From Hofstenia miamia (taxonomy: Eukaryota; Xenacoelomorpha; Acoela), in NCBI GenBank assembly GCA_004352715.1, contig SCFE01000104.1, positions 871,771-935,770 on the forward strand: a stretch of DNA of 64,000 nucleotides, given 5' to 3'. A program made the position numbers and the translations under genes. This document shows positions 21,959 through 34,964 of this stretch, in pieces; the stretch's first letter is position 1, and each line of letters starts with the position of its first letter. Below the pieces are notes generated by a model. It ran no database searches. It was given only the letters and a program-made list of their open reading frames with translations, and had not been told where the DNA came from.

Positions 21959-24799
21959 GTAATATATTCTATATTTCTCTTTAGATAAAATATTACATTA
22001 GATAATCTACATTTAAATAATATTCATCTATTTAGTTTCTGCAAATACATTATATATAATAAATTCAAAGCACTTTATAATTAACAATCGCTTGTTTTTT
22101 TATGCTCAACTTACTTTTTGAATGAAACGTTTGGGTCAGATATTCAATTGAGATCCTATTCCAAAGCTTTGAATTTATTAAAAATTCTTACATTACACAG
22201 GCAAAACCTTAAGAATTTTTTTAATCTCTCATTTAATTTATTAACAGCACCATTGTTTTAATGCTTGTAAATTATATTTAAATGCGCACGTCAAAATATT
22301 GAAGGGAAAAAAGTAGCATGAATTTGAAAGAATGTCATTTATTCTGTAAAAATGTATTATAAACAACAACAAAAAACTGTTTTTTTTCATTATTCGCTTT
22401 GAAATGTTTTATTATTGATCACACATAATATAGCTTTTGATTTTTAGTGGATTTCTTTATGTATAATTCTATATTAAAAAAACCTTCTTGGTATTTGTAG
22501 GTGCACCTTGTTTGTACACACAACAAAACAAATACTTTCTTCAGCTCCTCACAATGCTTTTTTAATTCAAATTGATCTTATAAATCAATTCATGTACTTA
22601 GCATTTCCATTTGGATAATACTTAAATTGTAATTAGTGAAACAGTTTTTGATACTTTGATTTATTTTGGAATTTTGGCGATTTTGTTATTTTGATATTTT
22701 AACAGCTCTGTACGCATTGTTCCATCAGAGCAACCTTTTTGTAAGAAATTAACTTGGCACAAATGTAAAACAATTTATATGGTTCAAATATTTTGTTTCT
22801 TTTGCTGATTTCAATCAATATTCTTCAAAAGAAATTTTCAGACAAAAATTCATAGTAAGTAAAAGAAAACAAATAAAAAAATGGAGGCCCTCAAAATAGA
22901 AAAATCAACAAATTTTACGTAAGCCTCTAACCTGAAATTCGAACAAAACCATAAATTAATTTCGCCCTGAATTACTTGAAAATTTATTCCAATAATGTAT
23001 GTCTAAATTGCATAATGAGCTGCTTTAGACAAATTTTATAGTCTCCGTTATTAACCAATGCTTACATGGAAATACTTAAATAAATTTTCAATACATTAAA
23101 AAAATTGAAACCATAAATTCTTGGCACAATATTAAATATATTTTATAAAAAATTGTGTTTTACCAGTGTTATATTTTGTAAGTTAGACGATGTGAAAAAT
23201 ATTACATGAAATTACATCAACACAAGAAATGTAATGATATTTGTGGAAATATTTCGTACGCCAATAATAACAATAGTGTAGTGATTGGCAATTTCTATTT
23301 TCAACCCTTTAAAACCAGACCCGGTTTTGGATCGGTTTTTAAATGTTCAAGTTTTGAACCCGAAAACTGGGAATTTCCCTGAAAATGCATTGATTTCTCT
23401 TAATAGTTAGTTAATAACAATATAAGAGAATTGTGCAAAAGTTCAAAGAATTTGCTTCTATTATAAATTTATGTATCACTATTTATTACATCATTAAGAA
23501 CATAGCATTTGATAATGCATAGAGAACACTAGACATAAAATTTCATGTATCGTTTGTTACAATTAGCTTCATAGTATTCATTACAGTACTGCTCTACATT
23601 CGAATCAAGTGGCATCCTCAACTGATTCTGAGGAGCTCACTTAGAAGCCCCAGCCAAGTTCTAATGAAGAGAAGTCAGAGGTTGAGTGTATAAATTGTTG
23701 ATGACATTATATTCTTGTGTCAATTTTGAAAAACATTTTATCGTAGATTTTTCTATTAAATCGAAATGCTTCAATTTTATGTTTTTTGCCTTTGGGTGTT
23801 CAGATCTAGTTGGGTTGACTTTTTTTATTTTGGGGTCGGTTGACACTGTATCCGGTCGGGTCTTATCGGGTTTGCAAAAATTTGAAGCTTCTAATAATTA
23901 CAATAAAGGGAATATTTTCAGTTAACCACTATAATTTTTCTATTAATTCAAATGAAAAATTTAATAGTGTTGTTTGTAGATTTGAAAATGCTCATCCAAC
24001 AAATTGATAGTCTGAGAAAAGTGGACTAGTGCAAGTTCAAGCTGCGTCATGTTTCACTCTCTATCAGTACTGTGAAGCAACCAACACTCAAGAATCTTTT
24101 GAATAAATCTTTATACTAATGTAGTAATTTGTTGTAAATAGAATAGTTTTAACACCGTTTTGTGTTGGTTGATATCTTCCTCCCGTAGTCAGTTTTCTAA
24201 GAATAGGTTTCTATACGCAATTAGGTCCAACGCTCAAACAGATTATATTAAACTAAAGAAAAAATTGTTTTCCCTTAAAATCTAAAAAATTCGTTAAGAA
24301 TTTGCACGATTATGATAATTAGATATTAAATTCTGTGTTCAAATTCATAGTGAAATAAATGCACGGTTATTCAGTCAATGTGTGTTTTTGACTGTGTCAA
24401 AATCCGACTTATACCTACTCAATATCTATTGAAACTAGCAATTGACAGTTAATCCGACCGATGGGAAATTTGATATCAACATGAACATACACGGCTGTTT
24501 TATTAAGTTCACAACAACATAGATCAGTTCAATTCATTGGTTTTCATTATTTCAAATAGCAAATGCGGGAGAAAAATCGAGAATATTTATATTGCATTCG
24601 GACGAAATCTTACTGTGACTTGCATGCGATTCGCATGAAATTCGTGTAACTAGGCGAAAATTCGCATTATTCAAAGAACAGAATCATTCTTAACACTAAA
24701 ACATTAGATAACTCAGAACAAAACTTGTATGTATTTACCAAATGCATAAATTTTCGTTCACTTGCTTTATTTTGAATTTGAGTCCAAATATTCAGGCAA
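21959..24799. other. AT-rich DNA, presumed intron or intergenic
   Basis: No exon or element end that I can support. The stretches 23310-23400 and 23790-23875 are rich in ccggttttgg/gggtcggttgacac-like motifs and may be parts of an unidentified repeat. Confidence 0.5.
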
Positions 24800-25130
24800 T
24801 GTATTTGCAAGTCCAAATTCGAATTCGAAACCAAAATTTAATGTGGTTTATGCAATAGCCTCCATAGCATATTTGTTAGTTTTAAAAGATGTGATTATTT
24901 ACATTTAAAATTATTTACATTTAGAAATTTTCACTAGCCATTTCTGCACTGTACCAAGATTCGAATTCAAATCCAAAATTTAATGTGATTTACGTGATAG
25001 CTTCCATAGCATATTCGTTATTTTTAAAAGATGTGATTTGTGTAATTCACATAAAGTGTTAGCCCCAGAAATTATTTAAATTGAGAAATTTTCACAGTAC
25101 CAAGATTCGAACTAGAATCGAACAGAGAAT
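24800..25130. repeat. Diverged tandem repeat, about 143-bp unit
   Basis: ccaaaatttaatgtg...tagc(c/t)tccatagcatatt...ttttaaaagatgtgatt occurs at about 24832 and 24974. Each copy is preceded by a ttcgaattc-containing segment, and a third partial copy starts near 25100 (accaagattcgaac). Confidence 0.7.
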
Positions 25131-27701
25131 TGGATTCAGATTTGATTGGGTTTAATTATAAGTCCCTGTTATGTAATTGTACATTAAGTGTTCGAAATTT
25201 GGTTAAAATCTTAAGCTAAATTTTGCCTGAGGTAGAATGAGGCTAAATTAATAAAATTAATAAACATTTTTAAATAGAAATATGTATCTTTTACTTACTA
25301 ATATTATAAGGTGATAATTTGGTCTTGCTAAAATTCGATAGATTTATATTTCACACAGTACATCAAATTATGGGAAATGCTAGAACCTTTACTATAAAAT
25401 GCGAGGAGGAGCATTCGAATGTTGTATATGTCAATTTCTATGCAAGTATGCTCTTAGATGGAAGCAATAAATTTAAAAAAGGGTAACTAACTTTAAAATT
25501 TTACCTGGGAGAGCGGGTTAAATCTTATCCCAGTCACATGGGTTTGCTGATCATATTATGTGACCCAATTGCAACACTGGTTGCGCATATTTGTTTAACA
25601 TTTTCTTCATTAACGTGAATTTTCAGATTTTCATTGCAACAATGCGTCACAATAATTCATCAGCTGATGATATTGCCCCGACTTCACCTTACTCGATCAT
25701 TTGATGCTTTGCCTTTCTAGAACGGCAACCCTTAAGAATTTTTTCTCTGCAAGACTCCTTGAGATCAATTCCAAACGCTTTCTTTCTAAAACAACGAAAA
25801 GATTTACTCTAAACCTAAATTTAATTTTGAAGATTGTAAATGGATCGACGGAAAATTAGTTTTTATTTTTTGTCTAAAAATACATTTCCGACTGCACTAC
25901 CTAGAATATTAACATATTCAATATGAAATGAATACAACTTTACAATAAACTTATCAACTTGAACGTGAGACTTCAAGAAAGGCCTTAACAATATGTCATG
26001 GGTGATATTTTTATGTAAATCATAGTTATTGTAAATTTTTTCAGTTTCAAATAATTTTTGGAAAAATAACTACTTCGTAATACACATTGAAGACTTGTTA
26101 AAATATTAAATCTCACTTTACTCAAGCCTTTTCCGGAAGCATTTTGCTCTAAATATGTAGAATTGGGCATTGTCAAGTGTATTGACTTTGAATAGATGGG
26201 TAAAATTGACAAGTTACTAACGTTTCTTTTCATTCAAACATAAATTAATAGTTTATCTAAAATGCTGTTAATGGAAAGCATATATATAAAAGTTGTTTTT
26301 CTGTTTTTTAATAAAATTTATAATAATGTAATAAAAAGCTCTCAAAAATCCCAAAGAAGAACATATTTTTACGTAATATCGAAATTAATGAAGCGTTGTA
26401 GGGTTTCCGTAATAATTTATTTTAGATCCATTATCCTACATTCCAGCATAAATTGTTACATTTAGCCAATTTTGATTTGTTAACAACTTCATCACAAATG
26501 TGGAAATACATTTTGGGAGTTATTTCTCATTATTGAATTATTTCTGGACATTATTAAAAGTTATAAAAAGATCAAATTTATGACCCATTTGTTAATAGAC
26601 TAAAAATATGCCTAATATTTATGTTTGATCCTTAAAATTAATTTTACAAAATACATTATTATAGCCAATGACGCAGTTATAAAATTATGAGGCACATCAA
26701 TTTTGAAGCATGATTCTAAAAGTTATCGAAAAACATAAAGCAATTTAAAATGCAACATTAGGAAAAACCCGGGAAAAGTCATTAAAAAACATTTTTAGTT
26801 AATATTGAGCTTGCAGAAATTTTACTATTTGAATAGGTACATTCCAAAAACTCTAAAACTGCAATTGCATCAAACGCCAAACATGGTAAAACACTTGTTT
26901 GTTGCTTCTTCGAGATCAGTCTTTAACAATTTCTTTTTTCAGTTTCTGTTTCTGTCTCTGTGAAAAGGCATGTAGCAGCATTTCCTGTTTCTAATTTTCA
27001 ATATCTTTAGAAATGCAACCTACGTCTCATTTATGGTGAATTAAGTTAACTGAGTTTGTTTTTCAACTAAACCGAAGTTTGCACCGATTGCAAGTATGTG
27101 AACCGAATCTTGCTGAACTGACAACTAAAATTGTGTTGGCCGGATTAAATAGTTTTCAGAAATATGAAATGCGATAGCAAAACATTTTCTGAAATTAAAG
27201 TTGTTTTTTAAAAGTTAAAATTGTATAATTTTTCTAATAAAGAAACATCTCAGCTAGGTTTTGTGCAATATTTCTACTCTTGTTTGTTTTTGGCTGCATT
27301 CTAAGAATTCCCCACTAAGTGATTACACCTTCTGGCGACTTCGCAACAACATAGAAGTTTTTATAATGGCTCTTTTCTTTATCCTTTCAATTGTGAATGC
27401 GGAATCAGTCAAGTGTGTTTAGTCAACAGTGAGGAAGATCATGGATGCTGTCAATTTATATTGAACGCATTTTGCATATTGCAATTAGCAAATTACTCGG
27501 ATTCTGAAAGAAACTAATTAATGACTTCACAGCAAAAGTTACTACCACGAAAGAAGAGACAACTAATATGCAGCAACATTTGTAATTTAATTGTTTCAAA
27601 TATTGTAATAACTATGTTAGTTTAATGAAGTAGTCCATCAATAAGATTTCAACTGTTAGGTGTTGAAAAAAAAACATATATATATATATATATATATATA
27701 T
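25131..27701. other. AT-rich non-coding DNA
   Basis: No supported gene. Around 25660-25800 both strands are open for 25-35 codons with mixed base composition, but I see no recognisable motif. Ends in a (TA)n tract at the next gap. Confidence 0.5.
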
Positions 27702-27880
27702 NNNNNNNNNNNNNNNNNNNNNNNNNNNNNNNNNNNNNNNNNNNNNNNNNNNNNNNNNNNNNNNNNNNNNNNNNNNNNNNNNNNNNNNNNNNNNNNNNNN
27801 NNNNNNNNNNNNNNNNNNNNNNNNNNNNNNNNNNNNNNNNNNNNNNNNNNNNNNNNNNNNNNNNNNNNNNNNNNNNNNNN
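27702..27880. other. Assembly gap (N) flanked by (TA)n
   Basis: Run of 179 N with (TA)n on both sides. Confidence 0.95.
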
Positions 27881-28237
27881 TATATATATATTTAGATAGG
27901 TTTGAGTTCGGTTCGTGTTATAAAATAAGCAACAAAGTCGGTTAGGTTGGGTAAAGTGTTTTAAATCGATTGAATTTGTTGTTGCAAAGGTTGGATAATG
28001 CATATTCATATTAAGCAACAGTGATCTACAATTTTATATAGGATGTTTTCAATGATGTGGATCACTTTAATTCAAGCTGAACAATGTGCATGTGATGACA
28101 ATCAAACCTTACGCCTGTATTTCTTTGAAATAAGTACTCTGTACCTAGGTTAGTTATGCTTTATTATATCTTATTTGACACATATGACTAGATATACAGC
28201 GTATAAATTTATATTTGAGTTTCCACAGTGAGAACTA

Positions 28238-28330
28238 GAATCGTAGTGGTTAAGGCATCTGTTGAAATCCAAATCGGCAGGAGGCTCATTGAAATAAGCA
28301 GTGAGATCTTGGATTTGTATTATTTTTTGG
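28238..28330 (+). repeat. Possible tRNA-derived SINE remnant
   Basis: Contains cgtagtggttaaggcatctg, which resembles an A box (TRGC...AGTGGTTAAGGC) of tRNA-derived SINEs. About 45 bp later a degraded B-box-like ggctcattgaaa follows. No second copy was found in the window, so this is tentative. Confidence 0.3.
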
Positions 28331-30063
28331 TATGATTGAAAGATTTTTTCATCATATTGTCCTCGCTTTTTGTTATTTAGATTTACAGATTGTGATACAA
28401 CTGCCCTTGAACTATATCAAGTAGACATTGGAAGCATATAATTGCATATCTAAAAATATGTTTCAATTCATTGCTAGTTTGCTAATTAGAAGAGCAAGAA
28501 TCGTTAATGTAGCATAAATTTACATTGCAATTAATTATTCTTGAACTGCAAACTTTAAAATATACAGGTTATTATAATGTAAATTACTTTTATTACTTTG
28601 ATAATGATTGTTTGAAATTAATTAATGTGTGATTACCCGGAAATTTTACATTTACCTGTGAATTATTCGTATTTGGAGATGGTCACTTTTTAAAATTTTT
28701 GAAAATATTTGCATTCTAGAAGCGGAATTATTGAACAATTTTCACTTTCTATTTACTTAACCTGGCTCTCCTGTTTTTGATAATTACCCTATGTCTATGC
28801 TATAACCAAAGATAAATCAAACAGTATGCTCATGGACTTCTGAGAATTGGAAGTTGAATATTTTTTTGCATAAAATGATTTTTTTTCAACTGAAATTGAG
28901 ATAAAGTGTTAGTGTTTTAAACTTTATTGTCGAACTTTTCATTGTATGTATTATTATAATAGTCAATTATATTTATGCGTTTTTGCCCATACTTAGTTAT
29001 TTTTGAAGAATAAGCGCATATGAAGGGATCCGTTTCCACTATAAATTGGTTAATCTTTCAAATAAAAAAAAGACGAAGGAGCCTAAAAGTGGTGGTGATC
29101 TTTGAAGAATATACCAAGGAACATATTTTGTGCTTGGATTAAGAAGCTCATGATCTGTATCATCTGTTATATAAAGTATAAATATAAAATTTCCTAAAAT
29201 TTCCGATATCATACCTGAAACTGCTTTACCTTTGCGTGGTCGGATCGGTTTTGGGGTTTATTCTATTTTAATCCAGCACTGCTTAGAAAAGTCATTCATA
29301 ATACATTCATTCAACAATGCACTAATTTATTTGTTTTCAAGGCAATAAACTAAAGTGCATTCAAATTTTTGGTTAGAACCTGTTAGTTTTTTTCTGTTCC
29401 GTTATCATCGTATTTTCTGGACAAATATTTGCAGTTGATAAAATTGTTTCGTTGCATAAGCAAGTTATGCTTTAATTAGTTTTGTAACAATACAAATTTA
29501 GCACTCAGAATATCACATAATTTGAACCATGTTTTGCATTTATTTTCAATTAAATATTAGATTAAGTCATTCCATACACTAATAAATATATTAATTAATG
29601 ACGTGCTCATACGTTGAATGGCATCATTTCATTTTTGTCCAATATAATTTTAAGAAGCAACATTTGCTTTATGGTTTTAATATTTGGGTAATTTTAGAGA
29701 ACTAAGTATGCAATGTGGCTGTTATCAAAAAGCTTTGAAATAATTGTTGCCTCCTTTTTGGCTATCATTTGCTGAAGAAATGCGCTTAAGTGTAAACTTT
29801 TGCAATTAAATTATTTTGGATGTTGGTTTAAATTAATGTAAGAGGTACATTAATTGCGAAAGTTTCCCATTCCACTTATATTTATTCTATGCTATTGCAT
29901 ACAATTGATAATTTTAAGCTTGAATATAATACTAACAATACTGAAATTATTTTAATAAGGCGCCTAAATCAAAAATACTATTTTAAATAGAATGCATATC
30001 TTCATAATGTTTCCTAAGGTAATCACTCGAGATAAAACCAAATAATACAAGTAGTAATATACC

Positions 30064-30095
<32 letters not shown>
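28331..30095. other. AT-rich non-coding DNA
   Basis: Nothing recognised apart from the terminal (TA)n (30067-30095). Confidence 0.6.
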
Positions 30096-30585
30096 NNNNN
30101 NNNNNNNNNNNNNNNNNNNNNNNNNNNNNNNNNNNNNNNNNNNNNNNNNNNNNNNNNNNNNNNNNNNNNNNNNNNNNNNNNNNNNNNNNNNNNNNNNNNN
30201 NNNNNNNNNNNNNNNNNNNNNNNNNNNNNNNNNNNNNNNNNNNNNNNNNNNNNNNNNNNNNNNNNNNNNNNNNNNNNNNNNNNNNNNNNNNNNNNNNNNN
30301 NNNNNNNNNNNNNNNNNNNNNNNNNNNNNNNNNNNNNNNNNNNNNNNNNNNNNNNNNNNNNNNNNNNNNNNNNNNNNNNNNNNNNNNNNNNNNNNNNNNN
30401 NNNNNNNNNNNNNNNNNNNNNNNNNNNNNNNNNNNNNNNNNNNNNNNNNNNNNNNNNNNNNNNNNNNNNNNNNNNNNNNNNNNNNNNNNNNNNNNNNNNN
30501 NNNNNNNNNNNNNNNNNNNNNNNNNNNNNNNNNNNNNNNNNNNNNNNNNNNNNNNNNNNNNNNNNNNNNNNNNNNNNNNNNNNNN
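30096..30585. other. Assembly gap (N) flanked by (TA)n
   Basis: Run of 490 N with (TA)n on both sides. Open frames across it are artefacts. Confidence 0.95.
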
Positions 30586-31530
30586 TATATATATATATAA
30601 AGCTGCCAACACTGACATGAAGAGGTTCCAATCGGAAGGAGTTCAAGCGTTGACTGACCAAAATGGAAGGGTTTCACCTCACAACTAAAATGGTGTTTTT
30701 AAGGCATAATCTCAATTTTTTAATTATGAAAAAAGTTTTTGCATACCCTGTTTTGACGAAAAACCGTGTCAGCAAGCTTTTGTGAAATATAATATATTTC
30801 GGCTCTTTCTTTTTTAGAATTTCTGTAATGTGCACGGCCGTGATTTACGTAGGCCATGAATACATAATGAATTAAAACACATAGCAACAAATTCTTCATT
30901 GTTAATTCTATGTCTTTTTACAAGTATTTCTAATTAAAAATACTTAATTGATTAATAAGTGTTTAGTTGCATATAGTTTGAAGTAAATAGCTCAATTTGA
31001 AATGAAATTTATTTAACCGTATATTTTGTATATTACAAGTGTACTCTACTACTATTAGTAATGATATTTCCACTATGACTCATTGCCTAGGTTATCAAAA
31101 TTATAGATATTCAAAATTTTCAATTAATATTTAAATCTATTTGTTAAATTATATAAACGTTCGAATGCGTTTCGCAAGCCCTAATATGCATGTTAACGCA
31201 GCATATGTTATTGAAAAGTTCCTTTAATAAAATGTTGAATAAATATAGTTATTTACTTGGTTTATACAGGTTTCACTTCCGCTATGTAGGTCTTTGTTGT
31301 ACTTGAATGAATTCTAGAAATCGAAATTGTTATTTTTAAAGTTAAGAACTTAATTGTCATTTATGATAATTAAATTAGTCATTATTCATACGAAATGCAA
31401 CTGGACATTTCCTTTACTATTAAATTGCTAAGAAACTAGATTTTACCGTTATACGATACCGCTCTTTGCTACTTTTCCAATTTGAATGCATTTATAGAAA
31501 CATTAAGCTATTGCTTCCATTTTCTGAATT
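30586..31530. other. AT-rich non-coding DNA
   Basis: Nothing recognised. Confidence 0.6.
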
Positions 31531-31701
31531 TTAACCCTTTAACGACGATAAAGAATTAGGTAATAATTTTTCTAATTGTTTTAGTTATATTGATGTTAAA
31601 GAGATAACATAACATAGTTTGTACCCATTTTGTTCGAAATATATTTTGTGTCCAAAATCTAGTATGGGTCACGAATGACTCCAATCGTCGGTAAGGGTAA
31701 A
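31531..31701. mobile_element. piggyBac-type MITE relic
   Basis: The left end is TTAA (31531-31534) plus ccctttaacgacga. The right end is tcgtcggtaaggg plus taaa (31698-31701), a near inverted repeat of the left (about 12 of 14). Next to the right end, inside the element, lies gggtcacgaatgactcc, a GTCA-palindrome of the type seen inside piggyBac ends. TTAA targets and CCC-starting ends are piggyBac hallmarks. The right TTAA has mutated to TAAA. The TIR differs from the autonomous element at 59942, so it is another family. Confidence 0.55.
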
Positions 31702-32736
31702 ATTCGTAAAATTTCAAATCTATAAACTTTTCCATTCTTGAAACAATCCGCTCTCAATATATCAAACAAATTAATTTGTAATTGAAATATCGAGTCAAAT
31801 TATGTTATTTTGCACGAAGCTTTTCCAGATTTATACTTTAATGAACCAACGTAAATGTTTTTGAATTTTAACACCACTTAAAACTTGCTGTCAAGCATTA
31901 GCATAGAATTTGCAAAAACTTGGAAGAACTTTAAAGTTTAAGTTTATTACACTTCCATGGGTAATATCGTTCTCACTTTAAACATTCACGTATTATTTAG
32001 AAGTTTTATAAATACGATATTTCCGTTAATAATAAAACAAAAAAAATCCCAGTGCTTAGTGTTTGTAGTCGTACATGTAGTTGACTTATTATATAAATAC
32101 ATATACATATTCAATATCAATAGTAGTAGCATTGTGAGTGCGATCCTGAGCTTATTTGTATCAAATGAAAGATTGACGATAATTTGTTGAGGGCTTAAAG
32201 CGTTGCTTTGCAATTATGTTTTTTGCATTTACTTGATTTGTAAGCGGCAGTCATGCATAAAATAGAACAGAATAAACAATAATTTTGATACATTCCTTTG
32301 CAAATTTGGTGGCAGAGAGCAGAGAGATGTTTTTCAGCTATATGAATGCTTGAACTTGGTAAATAATTAATTAGAAAGATTAAAAGAAGGAATTAATTAA
32401 TTTCTAGGCGCCAAATTCCTAGTAGTCTTGCGTAGGTTGTTGATAATTATAATTGAAAATTTCAAATATATTAATAATATACATTATATATTAAATATTT
32501 ATATATATATATTAATATATATATATATGTATATATAAGCTACTGTAAGATTGCTTAAGGGAATTTGTGAAATTGCTGTTTCACTTAGTACTTCATGAAA
32601 TCACTAAATTTGGGTAGGGTTTGAACAATCTAGAAATCTTAGAGCTTCCATAAAGTCAGTTATATATAATGGCATTGTTACAAATTCACTGAAACTTAAG
32701 GACTTTGCGAATTTTCTAATTCCACAATGTAAACAA

Positions 32737-32783
<47 letters not shown>

Positions 32784-34730
32784 CCTTCAGACATGTACAT
32801 CGTATGAACGTCTCAATTGCTAATATTTTAATTGAAATTGTCTGTGCAAATTCATACACATTGCTACTTAATCATGTAATTTTGCACCAAAATCATTATA
32901 TTTTAATGACATATTTTTGTTGAAAACATTTTATTTAGAGTGTCTTACGAATTATGACATTAAAATCATGCAAAAACTTGTTTCCTGTGAAGCTATATTA
33001 TGATTTGTGAATAACGCAAGCTCAAAAATTTGCACCACAATCTCCATTTACGGAATGATAATTTTTACAAGGTTGCTTCAATGCTAAATTCTAACATTTT
33101 TTAGACCAATTTAATATTAAAGAAAAAGTAGCCTAAATTAATACAAAAAAATGTTCAGGGTTGAATATAAATTCATATCTCAATAAAAAACTAGTTTGTA
33201 CATGTGTACAATTGTACACATTGTGTCTCAATGGGATATATATATATATTTTTTAGTGATGATCATATTTATTATCTGCTAACAGATTAGTAAAAAAACT
33301 ATATAAATAAACTTTAAAATCTGTTCTCAGACCTGTTTTATTATTGCATTATTGCTATAATTTACCAATTTTGTTGTCTAGTGAAGTGTCATGAATTTTA
33401 CTTTTTCTCTTAATCTCGCTACCTAAATCTGAACGAATTTTTTTTTAAAGCATCATTTTTTTCACAAAATCGGAAGTACCATTTTAGTTGGAATGTAATT
33501 TGTACATTACAATTTTTGAATATATTTTCGATTATTCAACAAAGTCTAGGACTGTTCAACCAACGGTTAAGTAAATATATTCCAGTTTTGTTTAGTAAAT
33601 GTGCTAAACTTAAAATTATGATAAACACTGATACATATATATGTATGTGTATATATATAACACTTTAAAATTCAAGTTTAGTCAGCAAGTAAAAAAACAC
33701 ATAAATTATTGAAGAAATAGCAAATTATGGGACAAATATCTTCTAAAGTGCATCCATTAATTATTCCAAAGTGAAATTCTTTGTAACATGACGTTTAGAT
33801 TTTTAATAACCTTTGAAAACTTAATGAAAATATTTAACACGGAATATTTCTCTAGAGCAAGATTTAAAAACTTTAATATTGAAATTCAAGTAGTGAATTA
33901 AAATGAAAAGCGACACCTGGAAGTTGCTGTATCATCCAATTATAAATGACATCTTCTGAACAGTGCGTCGCACGATTTTTACAAATCCACCACGGATAAA
34001 GGTATTGAAGTAAAATTGACATGTAATTATCATGGGTATTTTAAAATGCGTAAGTCACTGAATTCGCAGATGAATTTCATAAATTATAAAATCAGTGGTT
34101 AATTAATCTTTGAAAATACACAACCGGCACCCAGTAATTAGGTAAAAAATTTGATATAAACTACAAACCCTACAATAATAATTTCAAAAATAGTTAGAAG
34201 TAAAAAATTATTTAACCCTAAACCTCAAATCGGTTTCTGGTGCAATAAAATCATTTAAATTATCTATAAGTTGTTTACTTAATTGCATACTTTAATGAAT
34301 AAATCATGATTTTATTAATACTGTCTTTTAAACTACAGAGTGAAATGCAAAGCAATAAAAATATTCTCTACAATATGCTAGAAAATAATGTACTAAAAAA
34401 TAAAACTGATTTAGTGTCATTTTGACTTCTAAGAACTGATACTCACTGAGCCCGCATGTTTTTGTACAAAATCGATATGAGCGGATTGCATAATTTTGTT
34501 TTCACCTGAATAGTAAAGTCATCTATTCTTGTAGCTTAAATAGATCTCAAGGTTAACAGCAATTCAAAAATTAGTATCATGCAATCTTGATAAGATTTAG
34601 GGAAATAAAAAAGTTTTCTCACCTGCTATTTCTTCCACTTTCTGTTAGAAAATGTGTTACACTAAGAACCGTGTGGTTTCTTAACAAATTTACTGCATGT
34701 TTTTGTTCTCTACCACAATAATATTGAATA

Positions 34731-34768
<38 letters not shown>

Positions 34769-34915
34769 CTTGCCGAATTTTCATAATTTATATTTGGAAT
34801 CGTAGCCTCGACATAAAAATTTTCTAATGTCTGCTAATTTTATGTATGGTATTGTTGTGTACTATTTCAATTGTTGCAAATAAATTTTTTTTGTTTGTAA
34901 GAAAAAAGTATTTAT
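31702..34915. other. AT-rich non-coding DNA with (TA)n tracts
   Basis: Microsatellites at about 32504-32537, 32740-32781, 33635-33659 and 34735-34765. No gene or element recognised. Confidence 0.6.
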
Positions 34916-34964
34916 GATATACAAAGGAGTGCTTAATATATATTAAGCACTCCTTGGATATACA
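34916..34964. repeat. 32-bp perfect palindrome flanked by 8-bp direct repeats
   Basis: 34924-34955 is a perfect palindrome (aaggagtgcttaata, ta, then its exact complement). It is flanked by direct repeats gatataca at 34916-34923 and 34957-34964, with one extra G on the right. An 8-bp direct repeat around inverted ends is the hAT-type target signature, so this could be an extremely short hAT-derived element. It could also be a chance hairpin. Confidence 0.7.
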
